Assembly (NCBI RefSeq): GCF_014268755.2
Contig: NZ_CP077093.1
Location: 4,080,001-4,144,000, forward strand
Length of the DNA stretch: 64,000 bases
Reading direction: 5' to 3'
Source: Pseudomonas vanderleydeniana
Lineage (GTDB): Bacteria > Pseudomonadota > Gammaproteobacteria > Pseudomonadales > Pseudomonadaceae
In this document: in pieces, positions 18,527 through 28,500 of the stretch
How the letters are laid out: every line of letters begins with the position of its first letter
How positions within the stretch are numbered: the first letter of the stretch is position 1
Made by a program: the position numbers and the translations under genes
The notes under the pieces: model-generated
Database searches by the model: none
The model's input: the letters and a program-made list of their open reading frames with translations, nothing else
Told to the model about the DNA's origin: nothing

Positions 18527-19202
18527 AACGGCGCTCCAGGCGTTGGGTCAGGCGGGAGATCGGGTAGCAATAGGCGAAGAACAGCGCCAGCACGCTGAAG
18601 TAGATCACGACGGTGAACGCGGTGCGGTTGATGGTATTGCTGGCAATCTGCGCGGTGTCGATCAGGTCATGCACGCCCACCAGCGAAGCCAGGGCGGTGC
18701 CCATGGTGATCACGGCGTAGAGGTTCATCCACGGCGGCAGCATGCGCTTGAAGCACTGCGGCAGAATGATCGAGCGAAACAGCTGGGCGCGGCTGAACGC
18801 CAGCGACCGCGCAGCTTCCCACTGGGTCGACGGGATCGAGCCGATCGCTCCGCGAAAGATCTCGGCCACGTTGGCACTGGCCGGCAACGCCAGCCCGAGG
18901 GTGACCTTCACCCAGTCGGGAAATGGCACGTAGTAGCTGCCCAGGTGGATTTCGAACGGGAACACGTAGGTGGTGAAGTAGATCAGCACCAGCCACGGCG
19001 CATTGCGGAACAGTTGCACCCACAGCCGCGCCGGCAGCCGCAACAGGCGCAGGGGCGACAGGCCCAGGGCGCCGATCAGCAGGCCGAACAGCGAGCCGAG
19101 GGCGATCGCCAGCAGGCTGATCAGGATGTTCTGGCCAAAACCCGTGACCAGCGCCGGGGTCCAGCGCAGCAGCGATTCCGCCAGTGATGTTTCAATGGCC
19201 AT
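18513..19202 (-). CDS. Amino-acid ABC transporter permease, 229 aa
   Basis: A polar amino-acid importer permease (HisM type) with five or so hydrophobic segments and the EAA loop (EAARSLAFSRAQLFRSIILPQ) that contacts the ATPase. It overlaps the second permease gene by 11 bp and the ATPase gene by 14 bp. With the 240-aa permease it forms a heterodimeric channel in the inner membrane. Confidence 0.92.
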   Translation of the reverse strand: MAIETSLAESLLRWTPALVTGFGQNILISLLAIALGSLFGLLIGALGLSPLRLLRLPARLWVQLFRNAPWLVLIYFTTYVFPFEIHLGSYYVPFPDWVKVTLGLALPASANVAEIFRGAIGSIPSTQWEAARSLAFSRAQLFRSIILPQCFKRMLPPWMNLYAVITMGTALASLVGVHDLIDTAQIASNTINRTAFTVVIYFSVLALFFAYCYPISRLTQRLERRYAFY

Positions 19203-19914
19203 AGCCGGGCATCCTCAGGCGCGCTTCGAGGTAGCGGCCGACACAGTTGACGATGAAGCTCAGCAGGCCGAAGAAACCCAGGATCAGGATCATCAGTTCC
19301 AGCACGTTGTCGCTCTGTGTCCAGATCATGATCGAGGCGTAGGTGATGTCGCCCACGGCAATGGCCGAAGCCACGGCCGTCATCTTCACCAGGTCGATCA
19401 GATTGTTGACCAGCGCCGGCAAGGCGAAACGCAGGGCCAGCGGCAACTGCACGTTCCACAACAGCTGGCGCCGGCTGAAGGCCAGCGAGCTGGCCGCTTC
19501 CAGGGTCACCGGCGGTACCGCCTCGATCCCGGCGCGCAGGGCCTCGGCATGAAAGGCGCCCTTGTGCAGGGAAATCACGATCACCACCCAGGCGAACGGT
19601 GTCAGCGGGTTGGCCGCGCCCACGGCCTGGGTCAACAGCATGTTCAGCACCAGGAAGGCGCAGTAGAGCTGGACCAGGGTCGGCGTATTGCGCGTCACCT
19701 CGACGAAGATCCGCGCCGGCCGGGCCAGCCAGCGGTTGCCGCTGGTGAGCATGGCCGCCAGCACGAAGCCGGCCAGCAGGCTGCCGATGAGAGTGAAGCC
19801 GCACAGCAGCAAGGTGGTCCAGGCACCGTCGACCAGGCTGCCGCGCTGGTAGGCGTCGAGCAGGAAGCGGTAGTTGAGGCCGAGGGTGGCGGCCCACTGT
19901 ACGAAGATTTCCAT
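19192..19914 (-). CDS. Amino-acid ABC transporter permease, 240 aa
   Basis: Second permease of the importer, with a typical RNTPTLVQLYCAF segment and EAA loop (EAASSLAFSRRQLLWNVQLPLAL). It is the first gene of the tightly packed block. A REP doublet separates it from the binding-protein gene, so a transcript from the binding-protein promoter would pass through that structure. Confidence 0.92.
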   Translation of the reverse strand: MEIFVQWAATLGLNYRFLLDAYQRGSLVDGAWTTLLLCGFTLIGSLLAGFVLAAMLTSGNRWLARPARIFVEVTRNTPTLVQLYCAFLVLNMLLTQAVGAANPLTPFAWVVIVISLHKGAFHAEALRAGIEAVPPVTLEAASSLAFSRRQLLWNVQLPLALRFALPALVNNLIDLVKMTAVASAIAVGDITYASIMIWTQSDNVLELMILILGFFGLLSFIVNCVGRYLEARLRMPGYGH

Positions 19915-19978
19915 CAGGGATGGTGCTCAGGGGATGTGGGCATTAGGGCGTGTCCTTGGGGTATGGGATGGCAGGGAT

Positions 19979-20082
19979 GGCCCTTTCGCGGATAAATCCG
20001 GCTCCCACAGGTTTAGCGGTGTTCACAACTCTTGTGAGCGCCACAAGGCTGTGGGAGCAGGATTCATCCGCGAAGAGGCCCG
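19979..20082. repeat. REP doublet (REPIN-like)
   Basis: Two inverted copies of a Pseudomonas REP (GCGGATAAATCCGGCTCCCA and its complement) face each other around a central spacer. They lie between the binding-protein gene and the permease gene of the same importer, where such structures often protect the upstream mRNA. Confidence 0.75.
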
Positions 20083-20110
20083 CAAACTCCCCAGCCTTTA
20101 ACTGAATGAC

Positions 20111-20944
20111 TCAACCCTTGAACTTGTCATGCAACTCCACCAGCGCCGGCGACGCCGGGGCGATGTGGTTGCGGGTCTCGGCCTCGATCAGCCAGCCGCT
20201 GCGATGCAGCCCCTGCACCACACTGTCCAGACGCTTCTGGGTGTCGGTCTCGCCGGTGCGGGTCCAGATCACCGACGGCGCCGGGTTGAGATCCGGCGTC
20301 AGCGCGCGATAGTCCTTCCACTCCGGGTTGCTCGCCAGCAACGGGTTGATCAGCGTCGAGTCATGCACGGCGGCCACGCAGTTGTTGCCACGCAGGGCCA
20401 GCAGTGATTCGGAGGAGCTCTTGAACGCCTTGATGTCCGCACCCAACTCGCTCAGCGGCTTGACGTAGCTGCTGCCCTGGGAGGTGCACACCGACTGGCC
20501 CTTGAGGTCCTCCCAGCGGGTGATTCTGCTGTCCTTGGGCAACGCCGCCGTGCCACCGATCTTGTAGAACGGCGTTGGGACATGGCCGAGCAGCGCATCA
20601 CGCTCCTGGGTCCACTCCATGTTGGCGATCAACAGGTCAACCTTGCCCTGCTGCAGGAACTGCACGCGGTTGGCCGGCAGCACCGGTATCAGCTCGACCG
20701 CTACGCCAAGATCCTTGCCCAGGGCGTTGGCCAGGTCGACATTGAGGCCCCTGGGGTCCTGGGTCGCCGGATCGATCGAGCCGAACGGCCCGCCGGACAG
20801 CACCACGCCGACCACCAGCTTGTGCCGCTGCTGGATCTTGTCGAGGGTGGCGTCGGCCTGGGCGGCAGCGCTCGCGCCAAAGGCCAGCAGGGCCCCGAGC
20901 ACGGTGGGCAGGAAGCGTTGGATCGGTGTGCGCGACAATGGCAT
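20111..20944 (-). CDS. ABC transporter substrate-binding protein, 277 aa
   Basis: A signal peptide of about 30 residues ending ASAAAQA is followed by a bacterial extracellular solute-binding family 3 fold (KLVVGVVLSGGPFGSIDP, GLNVDLANALGKDLGV, VDLLIANMEWTQER). It captures the substrate in the periplasm for the importer. Members bind polar amino acids or, in related operons, sulfur amino acids such as cystine. Context (thiol dioxygenase, GST, C-S lyase) favours a sulfur-containing amino acid. The gene starts a divergent pair with the LysR regulator. Confidence 0.9.
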   Translation of the reverse strand: MPLSRTPIQRFLPTVLGALLAFGASAAAQADATLDKIQQRHKLVVGVVLSGGPFGSIDPATQDPRGLNVDLANALGKDLGVAVELIPVLPANRVQFLQQGKVDLLIANMEWTQERDALLGHVPTPFYKIGGTAALPKDSRITRWEDLKGQSVCTSQGSSYVKPLSELGADIKAFKSSSESLLALRGNNCVAAVHDSTLINPLLASNPEWKDYRALTPDLNPAPSVIWTRTGETDTQKRLDSVVQGLHRSGWLIEAETRNHIAPASPALVELHDKFKG

Positions 20945-21052
20945 GGATTTCCCCTCGGTGGCGGTCGGCGTCTCCCGACCTCGTTGCCCCGCATGCTAGG
21001 GAGCGGCCTCGGCGAACGGAAATTCAAATATCTAATATTGTTATAACTTTCT

Positions 21053-21084
21053 GGTTATTAATTTTCTTAAAAAATGGAATAACC
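21053..21084. promoter_or_regulatory. Inverted repeat in AT-rich divergent promoter region
   Basis: GGTTATT at 21053-21059 and AATAACC at 21078-21084 form a perfect 7-bp inverted repeat. It lies in a strikingly AT-rich 245-bp region between the binding-protein gene and the LysR gene. A second smaller repeat (ATAAC-N6-GTTAT, 21043-21058) overlaps it. It is a candidate site for the adjacent LysR protein or CysB. Confidence 0.4.
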
Positions 21085-21189
21085 CCTGTTTACAGGCACT
21101 CAGCGAGGGAAAGAGATTTTTATCTCGCCATACACATAAGAATCCGTAATCTATTGCAAATAGCCCCTGATATGATTCCGAGCCGCCCC

Positions 21190-22047
21190 ATGCCCTCGCC
21201 CACCCTCGATCTGGAACTGCTGCGCACCTTTGTCGCGGTGGTCGACCATCACACCTTCGCCGAAGCCGGCCAGCACCTGGCCCGTACCCAGTCGTCGGTG
21301 ACGCAGCAGATGCAGCGCCTGGAGCATCAGGTCGGGGTCAGCCTGTTCCAGAAACAGGGGCGGCAGAAACAGCTCACCGAGCCCGGCCGGCAGTTGCTGC
21401 GCCATGCCCGGCAGATGCTGTCGCTCAACGATGAGGTACTCAACTCACTGCAGGAAAGCCATCTGAGCGGGGTGCTGCGGATCGGCTCGCCGCATGACAT
21501 CGCCGACACCATCCTGCCGCCGATCCTCAGCCACATCGCCCGCTCGGCCCCGCGCCTGCGCCTGGAGATCGACGTGGGTCGCAGTCCGTACCTGATGGAG
21601 GACCTGCACCGGGGCAAGATCGACATGGTCATTTCCACCCGCGAGGATTCGCGCCTGCAGGGCTTTGCCCTGCGTACCTCGCCGGTCTGGTGGATCTGCT
21701 CGGCGCAGTACATCCATGTCCCGAGCGAGCCGTTGCCATTGATCCTGGTGGAGGAACCGAGCATCTATCGGCGCTATGCCATGGAGGCACTGGAACGCGA
21801 GGGGATTGCCTGGCGCCAGGCGTACCTGGCGTCGAACCTGATCGGCATCAAGGCAGCGATCCGCGCGGGACTGGGCGTGACGCCGCGCAGCATGGAGCTG
21901 CTGGGGCCGGACATGCGGGTGCTGGGTGAAAAGGACGGGCTGCCACGCCTGCCGGACGTGACCTACCACCTGTGGATCCGGCCGAATACGGTCAACCCGC
22001 TGGTGCGCCGGGCCTATGACCTGATCCGCGCGAGCCAGGGACGCTAG
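21190..22047 (+). CDS. LysR-family transcriptional regulator of the sulfur-compound operon, 285 aa
   Basis: An N-terminal winged helix (LDLELLRTFVAVVDHHTFAEAG, TQSSVTQQMQRLEHQVGVSLFQKQG) is followed by a LysR effector domain (GVLRIGSPHDIADTILP). It is divergent from the substrate-binding gene, so it most likely controls the importer-lyase operon in response to the substrate or a product. Two starts are possible: 21190 (used) and in-frame ATG 21172. Neither has a strong ribosome site. Confidence 0.88.
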   Translation: MPSPTLDLELLRTFVAVVDHHTFAEAGQHLARTQSSVTQQMQRLEHQVGVSLFQKQGRQKQLTEPGRQLLRHARQMLSLNDEVLNSLQESHLSGVLRIGSPHDIADTILPPILSHIARSAPRLRLEIDVGRSPYLMEDLHRGKIDMVISTREDSRLQGFALRTSPVWWICSAQYIHVPSEPLPLILVEEPSIYRRYAMEALEREGIAWRQAYLASNLIGIKAAIRAGLGVTPRSMELLGPDMRVLGEKDGLPRLPDVTYHLWIRPNTVNPLVRRAYDLIRASQGR

Positions 22048-22077
22048 GTTTCATTCCGACCTGCCCTCCACCACCGA

Positions 22078-22231
22078 TCGTTCCCACGCTCCGCGTGGTA
22101 ACGCAGCCCGTGACGCTCCGCGTCACCAGGGGCGGACGCTGAGCGTCCGGGGAGGCATTCCCACGCGGAGCGTGGGAACGATCAAACGCGGAGGGTGGGA
22201 ACGATCAAACGCGGGGCGTGGGAGCGATCAG
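22078..22231. repeat. Palindromic repeat cluster, GTTCCCACGCTCCGCG type
   Basis: Several units of a second Pseudomonas extragenic repeat (TTCCCACGCTCCGCGTGG, TGACGCTCCGCGTCA, GGACGCTGAGCGTCC) are packed together. They end in three near copies of GTGGGA(A/G)CGATCA. The stop codon of the kinase gene (22228-22230) lies inside the last copy. Related units flank the tandem array at 47213-47575. Confidence 0.7.
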
Positions 22232-23526
22232 GTTGCGGGTAGCCAGAGGCGGAATCGGGCTCCGCCCAGCGGCGACTGCTCGACCGTCAACGTCCCACCC
22301 TGGGCCTCGGCCGCGCGCCGGCTGATCGCCAGGCCCAGGCCAAAACCACCCGTGGCTCGGTCGCGGCTGCGGTCCAGGCGGTAGAACGGCTCGAAGATCC
22401 GCTCGCGCTCCTGCTCGGGGATGCCGATCCCATCATCATCGACCCAGAACTCGCAGCCCTCGGCCGTTGCCTGGATACCCACCTGGATCCGCCGCTCGCA
22501 GTAGCGCATGGCATTGCGCAGCAGGTTCTGCACCGCCCGGGCGGTCAGCCGCGGGTCGAGCGAGAAATGCTCCTGGGGGCCCTGCATCAGCACATCGAGC
22601 ACGATTTCCGGCGCTTCCAGCTCCTCATCGAAGCTGCCCAGAATGCTGTCGACGAACTCGTGCAGTGGCACCAGCACCCGCTCCGGCGTACGCCCGGGAC
22701 TCTGCAGGCGGCTGTAGGACAGCAGTTCCAGCACCAGGTCATCCAGCTCACGAATATGCCCCACCAATCCCTGCAGACGCTCACGGGTCGCCGGCGGCAA
22801 GTCGTCGGACAGCGCCAGGGCCAGGCCGAAGTCGAGCCGGGTCAGCGGTGTACGCAACTCATGGGACACGGCATTGAGCAGGTCACGCTGCTGGTTGAGC
22901 AGGCATTCGATGTCGTTGGCCATGGTGTCGAACACCTGGGCCAGCTCACCGATGTTCGAGCGCGGCGAGATACGCGTCCGCTCGTGCAACTGGCCCTGGC
23001 CGATGTATCGGGCGGTCTGCTTGAGACGCTCCAGATCACGCCAGTGCGGGCGCAGCCAGAACAGCAGGCAACCGAGCAGCGCCGCGCCGACCAGTACGTT
23101 CATGCTCCAGTACAGCAGCTTCACGTCCATCGGGTCCGGCGGTATCTGCACCTGGACCGCCAACTGCCCATCCAGCGGCGAAGCCACCAGGTCCGGTGCG
23201 CCCCAGTCACCGATGCGGATGGCGTTCTCGCCACGGCGCAGGCGTTTCTGCTCCGGCTCGCTGAAGCTGATGTCATCGATGCGGATCAGCGACACCCGCA
23301 ACGGTGCGAAGCTCTTGTCCTGCTCGACGGCCAGCGCCGGCCAGCGCTCGTTGGGGACGGCCTGGAACTGCTTGACCAGCAGACTCTGCATGCCGCGGGA
23401 CTGGTCGATGTTGTAGTCCATGAAGCGCTGGTGAAACAGACCGACCACCAGGTCGGGTACCAGGTAGATCGCTGCACTGAAGGTGACGATGGTGATCAGG
23501 TACAGCCGGATGAGGATCTTGAACAT
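22228..23526 (-). CDS. RstB-like sensor histidine kinase, 432 aa
   Basis: Two membrane segments (near residues 5-27 and 140-160) frame a periplasmic domain of about 110 residues. HAMP, the H-box (AVSHELRTPLTRL), N-box (LLRNAMRY), G1 (DDDGIGIP) and G2 (GGFGLGLAIS) follow. The start at 23526 lies 4 bp after the stop of the regulator gene, so the pair is one operon. The stop codon falls in a repeat cluster, which may have slightly changed the C-terminus. The partner pattern suggests the RstB/ParS-type family, which senses envelope-active compounds. A link to the divergent efflux pump is inferred from position. Confidence 0.9.
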   Translation of the reverse strand: MFKILIRLYLITIVTFSAAIYLVPDLVVGLFHQRFMDYNIDQSRGMQSLLVKQFQAVPNERWPALAVEQDKSFAPLRVSLIRIDDISFSEPEQKRLRRGENAIRIGDWGAPDLVASPLDGQLAVQVQIPPDPMDVKLLYWSMNVLVGAALLGCLLFWLRPHWRDLERLKQTARYIGQGQLHERTRISPRSNIGELAQVFDTMANDIECLLNQQRDLLNAVSHELRTPLTRLDFGLALALSDDLPPATRERLQGLVGHIRELDDLVLELLSYSRLQSPGRTPERVLVPLHEFVDSILGSFDEELEAPEIVLDVLMQGPQEHFSLDPRLTARAVQNLLRNAMRYCERRIQVGIQATAEGCEFWVDDDGIGIPEQERERIFEPFYRLDRSRDRATGGFGLGLAISRRAAEAQGGTLTVEQSPLGGARFRLWLPAT

Positions 23527-23530
23527 CGAC

Positions 23531-24232
23531 TCAGCATTCCCATTCGGAGCGGCTGAACAGGTAGCCCTTGCCCCAGACGGTCTTGATCTTGCGCGCCTCG
23601 CCGGCGTGATCGTCGAACTTGCGCCGCAGCTTGGAGATCGCCACGTCCACCGAACGATCGGTACCGTTGAACTCGATACCGCGCAGGCGCTGCAGGATCT
23701 GGTCGCGGCTGAGCACTTCGCCAGCATGCCGGGCCAGCACCACCAGCAGGTTGTACTCACCGCTGGACAGCTCCACCTGCTGGTCACGCCAGGTCACGGT
23801 GCGCTCGGACAGGTCGATGCACAGGTTGCCCATGAGAATCTGGTCGCTGGCCACCTGCGGCTCACTCAGGCTGCTGCGGCGCAGCAGGGTCCGCACCCGC
23901 GCCAGCAACACCCGTGGCTCGCAGGGCTTGGTGACGTAGTCGTCGGCGCCCATTTCCAGGCCCAGCACCTGGTCATGGCTGTCGTCGCGGGCGGTGAGCA
24001 TCAGGATCGGCAGGCTCGCCGAGTCGGCGCGCAGCAAGCGGCACACCTGCAGGCCATCGAGGCCCGGCAGCATCAGGTCGAGGATCACCAGGTCCGGCGG
24101 ATTCTGCCGGGCACGCTCGCGCACCTGGTCGCCACGGGCCAGCACATTGACCTGATAGCCATTGCGCTCCAGATAGCTGGCAATCAATTCGGCAAGCGCG
24201 GTGTCGTCTTCGACCAGGAGAATCGTCGGCAT
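23531..24232 (-). CDS. RstA-like response regulator, 233 aa
   Basis: A receiver domain with phosphoacceptor Asp52 (LVILDLMLPGLDG) and the acidic pair EDD near residue 8 precedes an OmpR/PhoB winged helix (FNGTDRSVDVAISKLRRKFDD, KTVWGKGYLF). The C-terminal wording closely resembles E. coli RstA. It is divergent from the RND efflux operon across 154 bp, so control of the pump is a fair hypothesis. Confidence 0.92.
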   Translation of the reverse strand: MPTILLVEDDTALAELIASYLERNGYQVNVLARGDQVRERARQNPPDLVILDLMLPGLDGLQVCRLLRADSASLPILMLTARDDSHDQVLGLEMGADDYVTKPCEPRVLLARVRTLLRRSSLSEPQVASDQILMGNLCIDLSERTVTWRDQQVELSSGEYNLLVVLARHAGEVLSRDQILQRLRGIEFNGTDRSVDVAISKLRRKFDDHAGEARKIKTVWGKGYLFSRSEWEC

Positions 24233-24386
24233 AAATAACTACGAAATGGAGGAAAAGGTAAAGGATATACGCCCTTACGCGTGCGCGAGCATATGCTTCA
24301 CACTTTTTCACCAACCTCCTACATTGCTTCACAGCGGCCATTGACGGCCACCCGTAGCATGCCGGGGTCATCATTGGGACTTGATT

Positions 24387-25544
24387 ATGTTGAAGAAGCT
24401 GTTTGCCCCGCTTTGCCTGTCGGCACTGACCCTGGCGCTGGCCGCCTGCGACCAGTCTGCCGGCGAGCCCGAGGCCATGCCTGCGCCCAAGGTCCGGGTC
24501 GAGACCATCCACACCCAACCCCTGTCGATCAGCAGCGAGCTGAGCGGGCGCATTGCCGCGCCGCGTATCGCCGAGGTTCGTGCCCGGGTTGCCGGCGTGG
24601 TGCTCAAGCGCATGTTCCAGGAAGGCAGCGACGTCAAACAGGGCGATGTGCTGTTCCTGATCGATCCGGCGCCGTTCAAGGCCGACCTCGACAGCGCCGT
24701 CGCCGCCTTGCAGAAAGCCGAGGCCAACGCGTTCCAGGCCAAGCTGCAGCACCAGCGCTACCGCGAACTGGTGGAGAGCAATGCCATCAGCCGCCAGGAC
24801 TACGACAACGCCCAGGGTGCCGCGCGCCAGGCAGCCGCCGATGTGGCGGCCAATCAGGCTGCGGTGCAACGGGCCAAGCTGAACCTGGGCTACGCGACCG
24901 TTACCGCGCCGATCTCCGGGCGCATCGGCCGCGCGCTGGTCACCGAAGGCGCGCTGGTCGGCCAGAACGAGACCACCGCCCTGGCGCTGATCCAGCAGTT
25001 GAACCCGATCCATGCCGACCTGACCCAGTCGACCCGCGAACTGAACGACCTGCGCCGCGCCTTCCGCGCCGGCCAGTTGCAACAGGTCGGGCAGAACCAG
25101 GCCAAGGCCACGCTGATCCAGGACGATGGCAGCGCCTACCCGCTGCCGGGCAAGCTGCTGTTCACCGACATCAGCGTCGATCCGGGCACCGGCCAGGTGA
25201 TCCTGCGCAGCGAGTTCCCCAACCCGGAACTCGACCTGCTGCCGGGCAGTTTCGTGCGGGTGCGCGTCGAGCAGGCGGTCAACCGGGAAGGCATCAGCAT
25301 CCCGCAGCGGGCGATCCAGCGCGACAGCGCCGGCGTACCGCAGGTGCTGCTGGTCGACGCCCAGATGAAGGTCAGCCTGCAGACGGTGGACCTCGGCGCC
25401 GCGCAAAACGACCGCTGGATCGTCAACGCAGGCCTCAAGCCCGGCGACCGGGTCATCGTCGAGGGCGTGCAGCACGCCCGTCCCGGCGAGCCGGTCGAGA
25501 TCGATGACAGCCCCCTTTCCCTCGCCCAGTCCAAAGGACAGTGA
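24387..25544 (+). CDS. RND efflux periplasmic adaptor (membrane fusion) lipoprotein, 385 aa
   Basis: The signal sequence ends in a lipobox (LALAAC), giving a lipid anchor. Barrel-sandwich halves (VRARVAGVVLKRMFQEGSDVKQGD; ATVTAPISGRIGRALVTEGALV) flank a coiled-coil hairpin with a central QRYRELVESNAIS, the AcrA/MexA/MexX family layout. The start at 24387 is preferred over an upstream TTG at 24381. The stop is 2 bp before the pump gene start. It joins the inner-membrane pump to an outer-membrane channel not encoded here. Confidence 0.92.
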   Translation: MLKKLFAPLCLSALTLALAACDQSAGEPEAMPAPKVRVETIHTQPLSISSELSGRIAAPRIAEVRARVAGVVLKRMFQEGSDVKQGDVLFLIDPAPFKADLDSAVAALQKAEANAFQAKLQHQRYRELVESNAISRQDYDNAQGAARQAAADVAANQAAVQRAKLNLGYATVTAPISGRIGRALVTEGALVGQNETTALALIQQLNPIHADLTQSTRELNDLRRAFRAGQLQQVGQNQAKATLIQDDGSAYPLPGKLLFTDISVDPGTGQVILRSEFPNPELDLLPGSFVRVRVEQAVNREGISIPQRAIQRDSAGVPQVLLVDAQMKVSLQTVDLGAAQNDRWIVNAGLKPGDRVIVEGVQHARPGEPVEIDDSPLSLAQSKGQ

Positions 25545-25546
25545 GC

Positions 25547-28500
25547 ATGCCGCACTTCTTTATCGACCGCCCGGTCTTCGCCTGGGTGGTCGCCCTGTTC
25601 ATCCTGCTGGCCGGCATCCTCGCCATCCCGCAGTTGCCGGTGGCGCAATACCCCAACGTCGCACCGCCGAAGATCGAGATCGTCGCGACCTACCCCGGCG
25701 CCTCGGCCCAGACCATCGACCAGAGCGTGGTCAGCCTGATCGAGCAGGAGCTCAACGGCGCCGACCACCTGCTGTATTTCGAGTCGCAGAGCAGCCTGGG
25801 CACGGCCACCATCAGCGCCACCTTCCAGCCCGGCACCAACCCGGAGATGGCCCAGGTCGACGTGCAGAACCGTCTCAAGGCGGTCGAGCCGCGCCTGCCC
25901 GCCGCCGTGACCCAGCAGGGCCTGCAGGTGGAGAAGGTTTCCGCCGGCTTCCTGCTGCTGGCAACCCTCACCTCCACTGACGGCAAGTACGATGAAACTG
26001 CGCTGAGCGACTACCTGGCGCGTAACGTGATGAACGAGATCAAGCGTCTCGACGGTGTCGGCAAGGCCCAGCTGTACGGGGCCGAACGTGCCCTGCGGAT
26101 CTGGATCGACCCGCAGAAGCTGGTGGGTTTCAACCTGACCGCCGCCGATGTCAACGCCGCCGTCGCGGCACAGAACGCACAGGTCTCGGCCGGCAGCATC
26201 GGCGACCTGCCGGGCCCGTCGACCCAGGAAATCACCGCGGCGGTGCTGGTCAAGGGCCAGTTGTCGACGCCCCAGGAGTTCGCCGACATCGTCCTGCGGG
26301 CCAACCCGGACGGCTCCACCGTGCGCATCGGCGATGTCGCCCGGGTGGAAATCGGCAGCCAGGACTACCAGTTCTCGACGCGCCTGAACGGCAAGACGAC
26401 CACGGCCTTCGCCGTACAGCTGTCGCCCGGCGCCAACGCCCTGAAGACCGCGACCCTGGTGCGGGCGAAGATGGACGAACTGGCGCGCTACTTCCCGGCC
26501 GGCGTGGAGTACAAGATCCCCTACGACACCTCGCCGTTCGTCAAGGTGTCGATCACCAAGGTGGTCCACACCCTGCTCGAGGCGATGGCGCTGGTGTTCG
26601 CGGTGATGTTCCTGTTCCTGCAGAACATCCGCTACACGCTGATCCCGGCACTGGTGGTGCCGGTGGCGCTGATGGGCACCTTCGCCACCATGCTGGCCCT
26701 GGGCTTCTCGATCAACGTGCTGACCATGTTCGGCATGGTGCTGGCCATCGGCATCCTGGTGGACGACGCCATCGTGGTGGTGGAAAACGTCGAGCGGATC
26801 ATGGCCCATGAAGGCCTGCCGCCCAAGGAAGCCACCCGCAAGGCCATGGGCCAGATCGGCGGCGCGATCATCGGCATCACCCTGGTGCTGGTGGCGGTGT
26901 TCATCCCGATGGCCTTCATGCCAGGCTCCGTGGGAGTGATCTACCAGCAGTTTTCGTTGTCGATGGCGACCTCGATCCTGTTCTCGGCGTTCCTCGCCCT
27001 GACCCTGACCCCGGCGCTGTGCGCCACCCTGCTCAAGCCGATCGCCCCGGGCGAGCACCATGCCAAGGGCGGTTTCTTCGGCTGGTTCAACCGCCGTTTC
27101 GAGCAGATGAGCGACGGCTACCAGGGCTGGGTGGTCAGTGCGCTCAAGCGCAGCGGCCGCTACATGCTGCTGTTCGGCCTCCTGGTGGCGCTGCTGGGCC
27201 TGCTGTTCAGCCGCCTGCCCGCTTCGTTCCTGCCGGTCGAGGACCAGGGCTACACCATCACCGATATCCAGCTGCCAGCGGGTGCGAGCAAGAACCGCAC
27301 GGTCAAGGTGGTCGAACAGATCGAGGCCAACAATGCCACCGAGGCGGGTGTCGGCGACACCACCATGATCCTCGGCTTCAGCTTCTCCGGCAGTGGCCAG
27401 AACGCCGCGCTGGCCTTCACCACCCTCAAGGACTGGTCGCAGCGTAGCGCCGAGGATTCGGCGGCCGCGATCGCCGAGCGGGCGAACTATGCCTTCACCG
27501 AGCTCAAGGACGCGGTGGCCTACGCCATCCTGCCACCCCCGGTGGATGGCCTCGGTACCTCCAGCGGCTTCGAGTTCCGCCTGCAGGACCGCGGCGGCGT
27601 CGGCCACCCGGTGCTGATGCAGGCGCGCACCGAACTGCTGGATGCGGCGAAGAAGAGCAAGGTACTGGCCAACGTCCGTGAAAGCGCCCTGGCCGAAGCG
27701 CCACAGGTGCAACTGGAAGTCGACCGCAAGCAGGCCAATGCCCTGGGGGTGTCGTTCGCCGACATAGGTGGCATTCTCTCCACCGCCCTCGGCTCGACCT
27801 ATGTCAACGACTTCCCGAACCAGGGCCGCATGCAGCGGGTGGTGATCCAGGCCGAGGGCGACCAGCGCGCCCAGGTCGAGGACCTGCTGAAGATCCACGT
27901 GCGCAACAGCAGCGGCAAGATGGTCCCGCTGTCGGCCTTCGTCCAGGCCCGCTGGACCCAGGGCCCGGCACAACTGACCCGCTACAACGGCTACCCGGCG
28001 ATTTCCATCTCCGGCGAATCGGCTCCGGGCTACAGCACCGGCCAGGCCATGGAAGAGATGGAGCGCCTGGTGCAGCAACTGCCGCGGGGCCTGGGCATGG
28101 AATGGACCGGCCTGTCGCTGCAGGAGCGCCTGTCCGGCGCCCAGGCACCGATGTTGCTGGCACTGTCGCTGCTGGTGGTGTTCCTGTGCCTGGCGGCGCT
28201 GTACGAGAGCTGGTCGATTCCGACCTCGGTGCTGTTGGTGGTACCGCTGGGGGTACTCGGTGCGGTGTTGGCGGTGACCTTGCGCGGCATGCCCAACGAC
28301 GTGTTCTTCAAGGTCGGCCTGATCACCATCATCGGCCTGTCGGCGAAGAACGCGATCCTGATCATCGAGTTCGCCAAGAGCCTGTACGACGAGGGGCATG
28401 ACCTGCTGGAAGCGACGGTACAGGCGGCGCGCCTGCGCCTGCGGCCGATCATCATGACCTCGCTGGCATTCATTCTCGGCGTGGTACCGCTGGCGATCGC

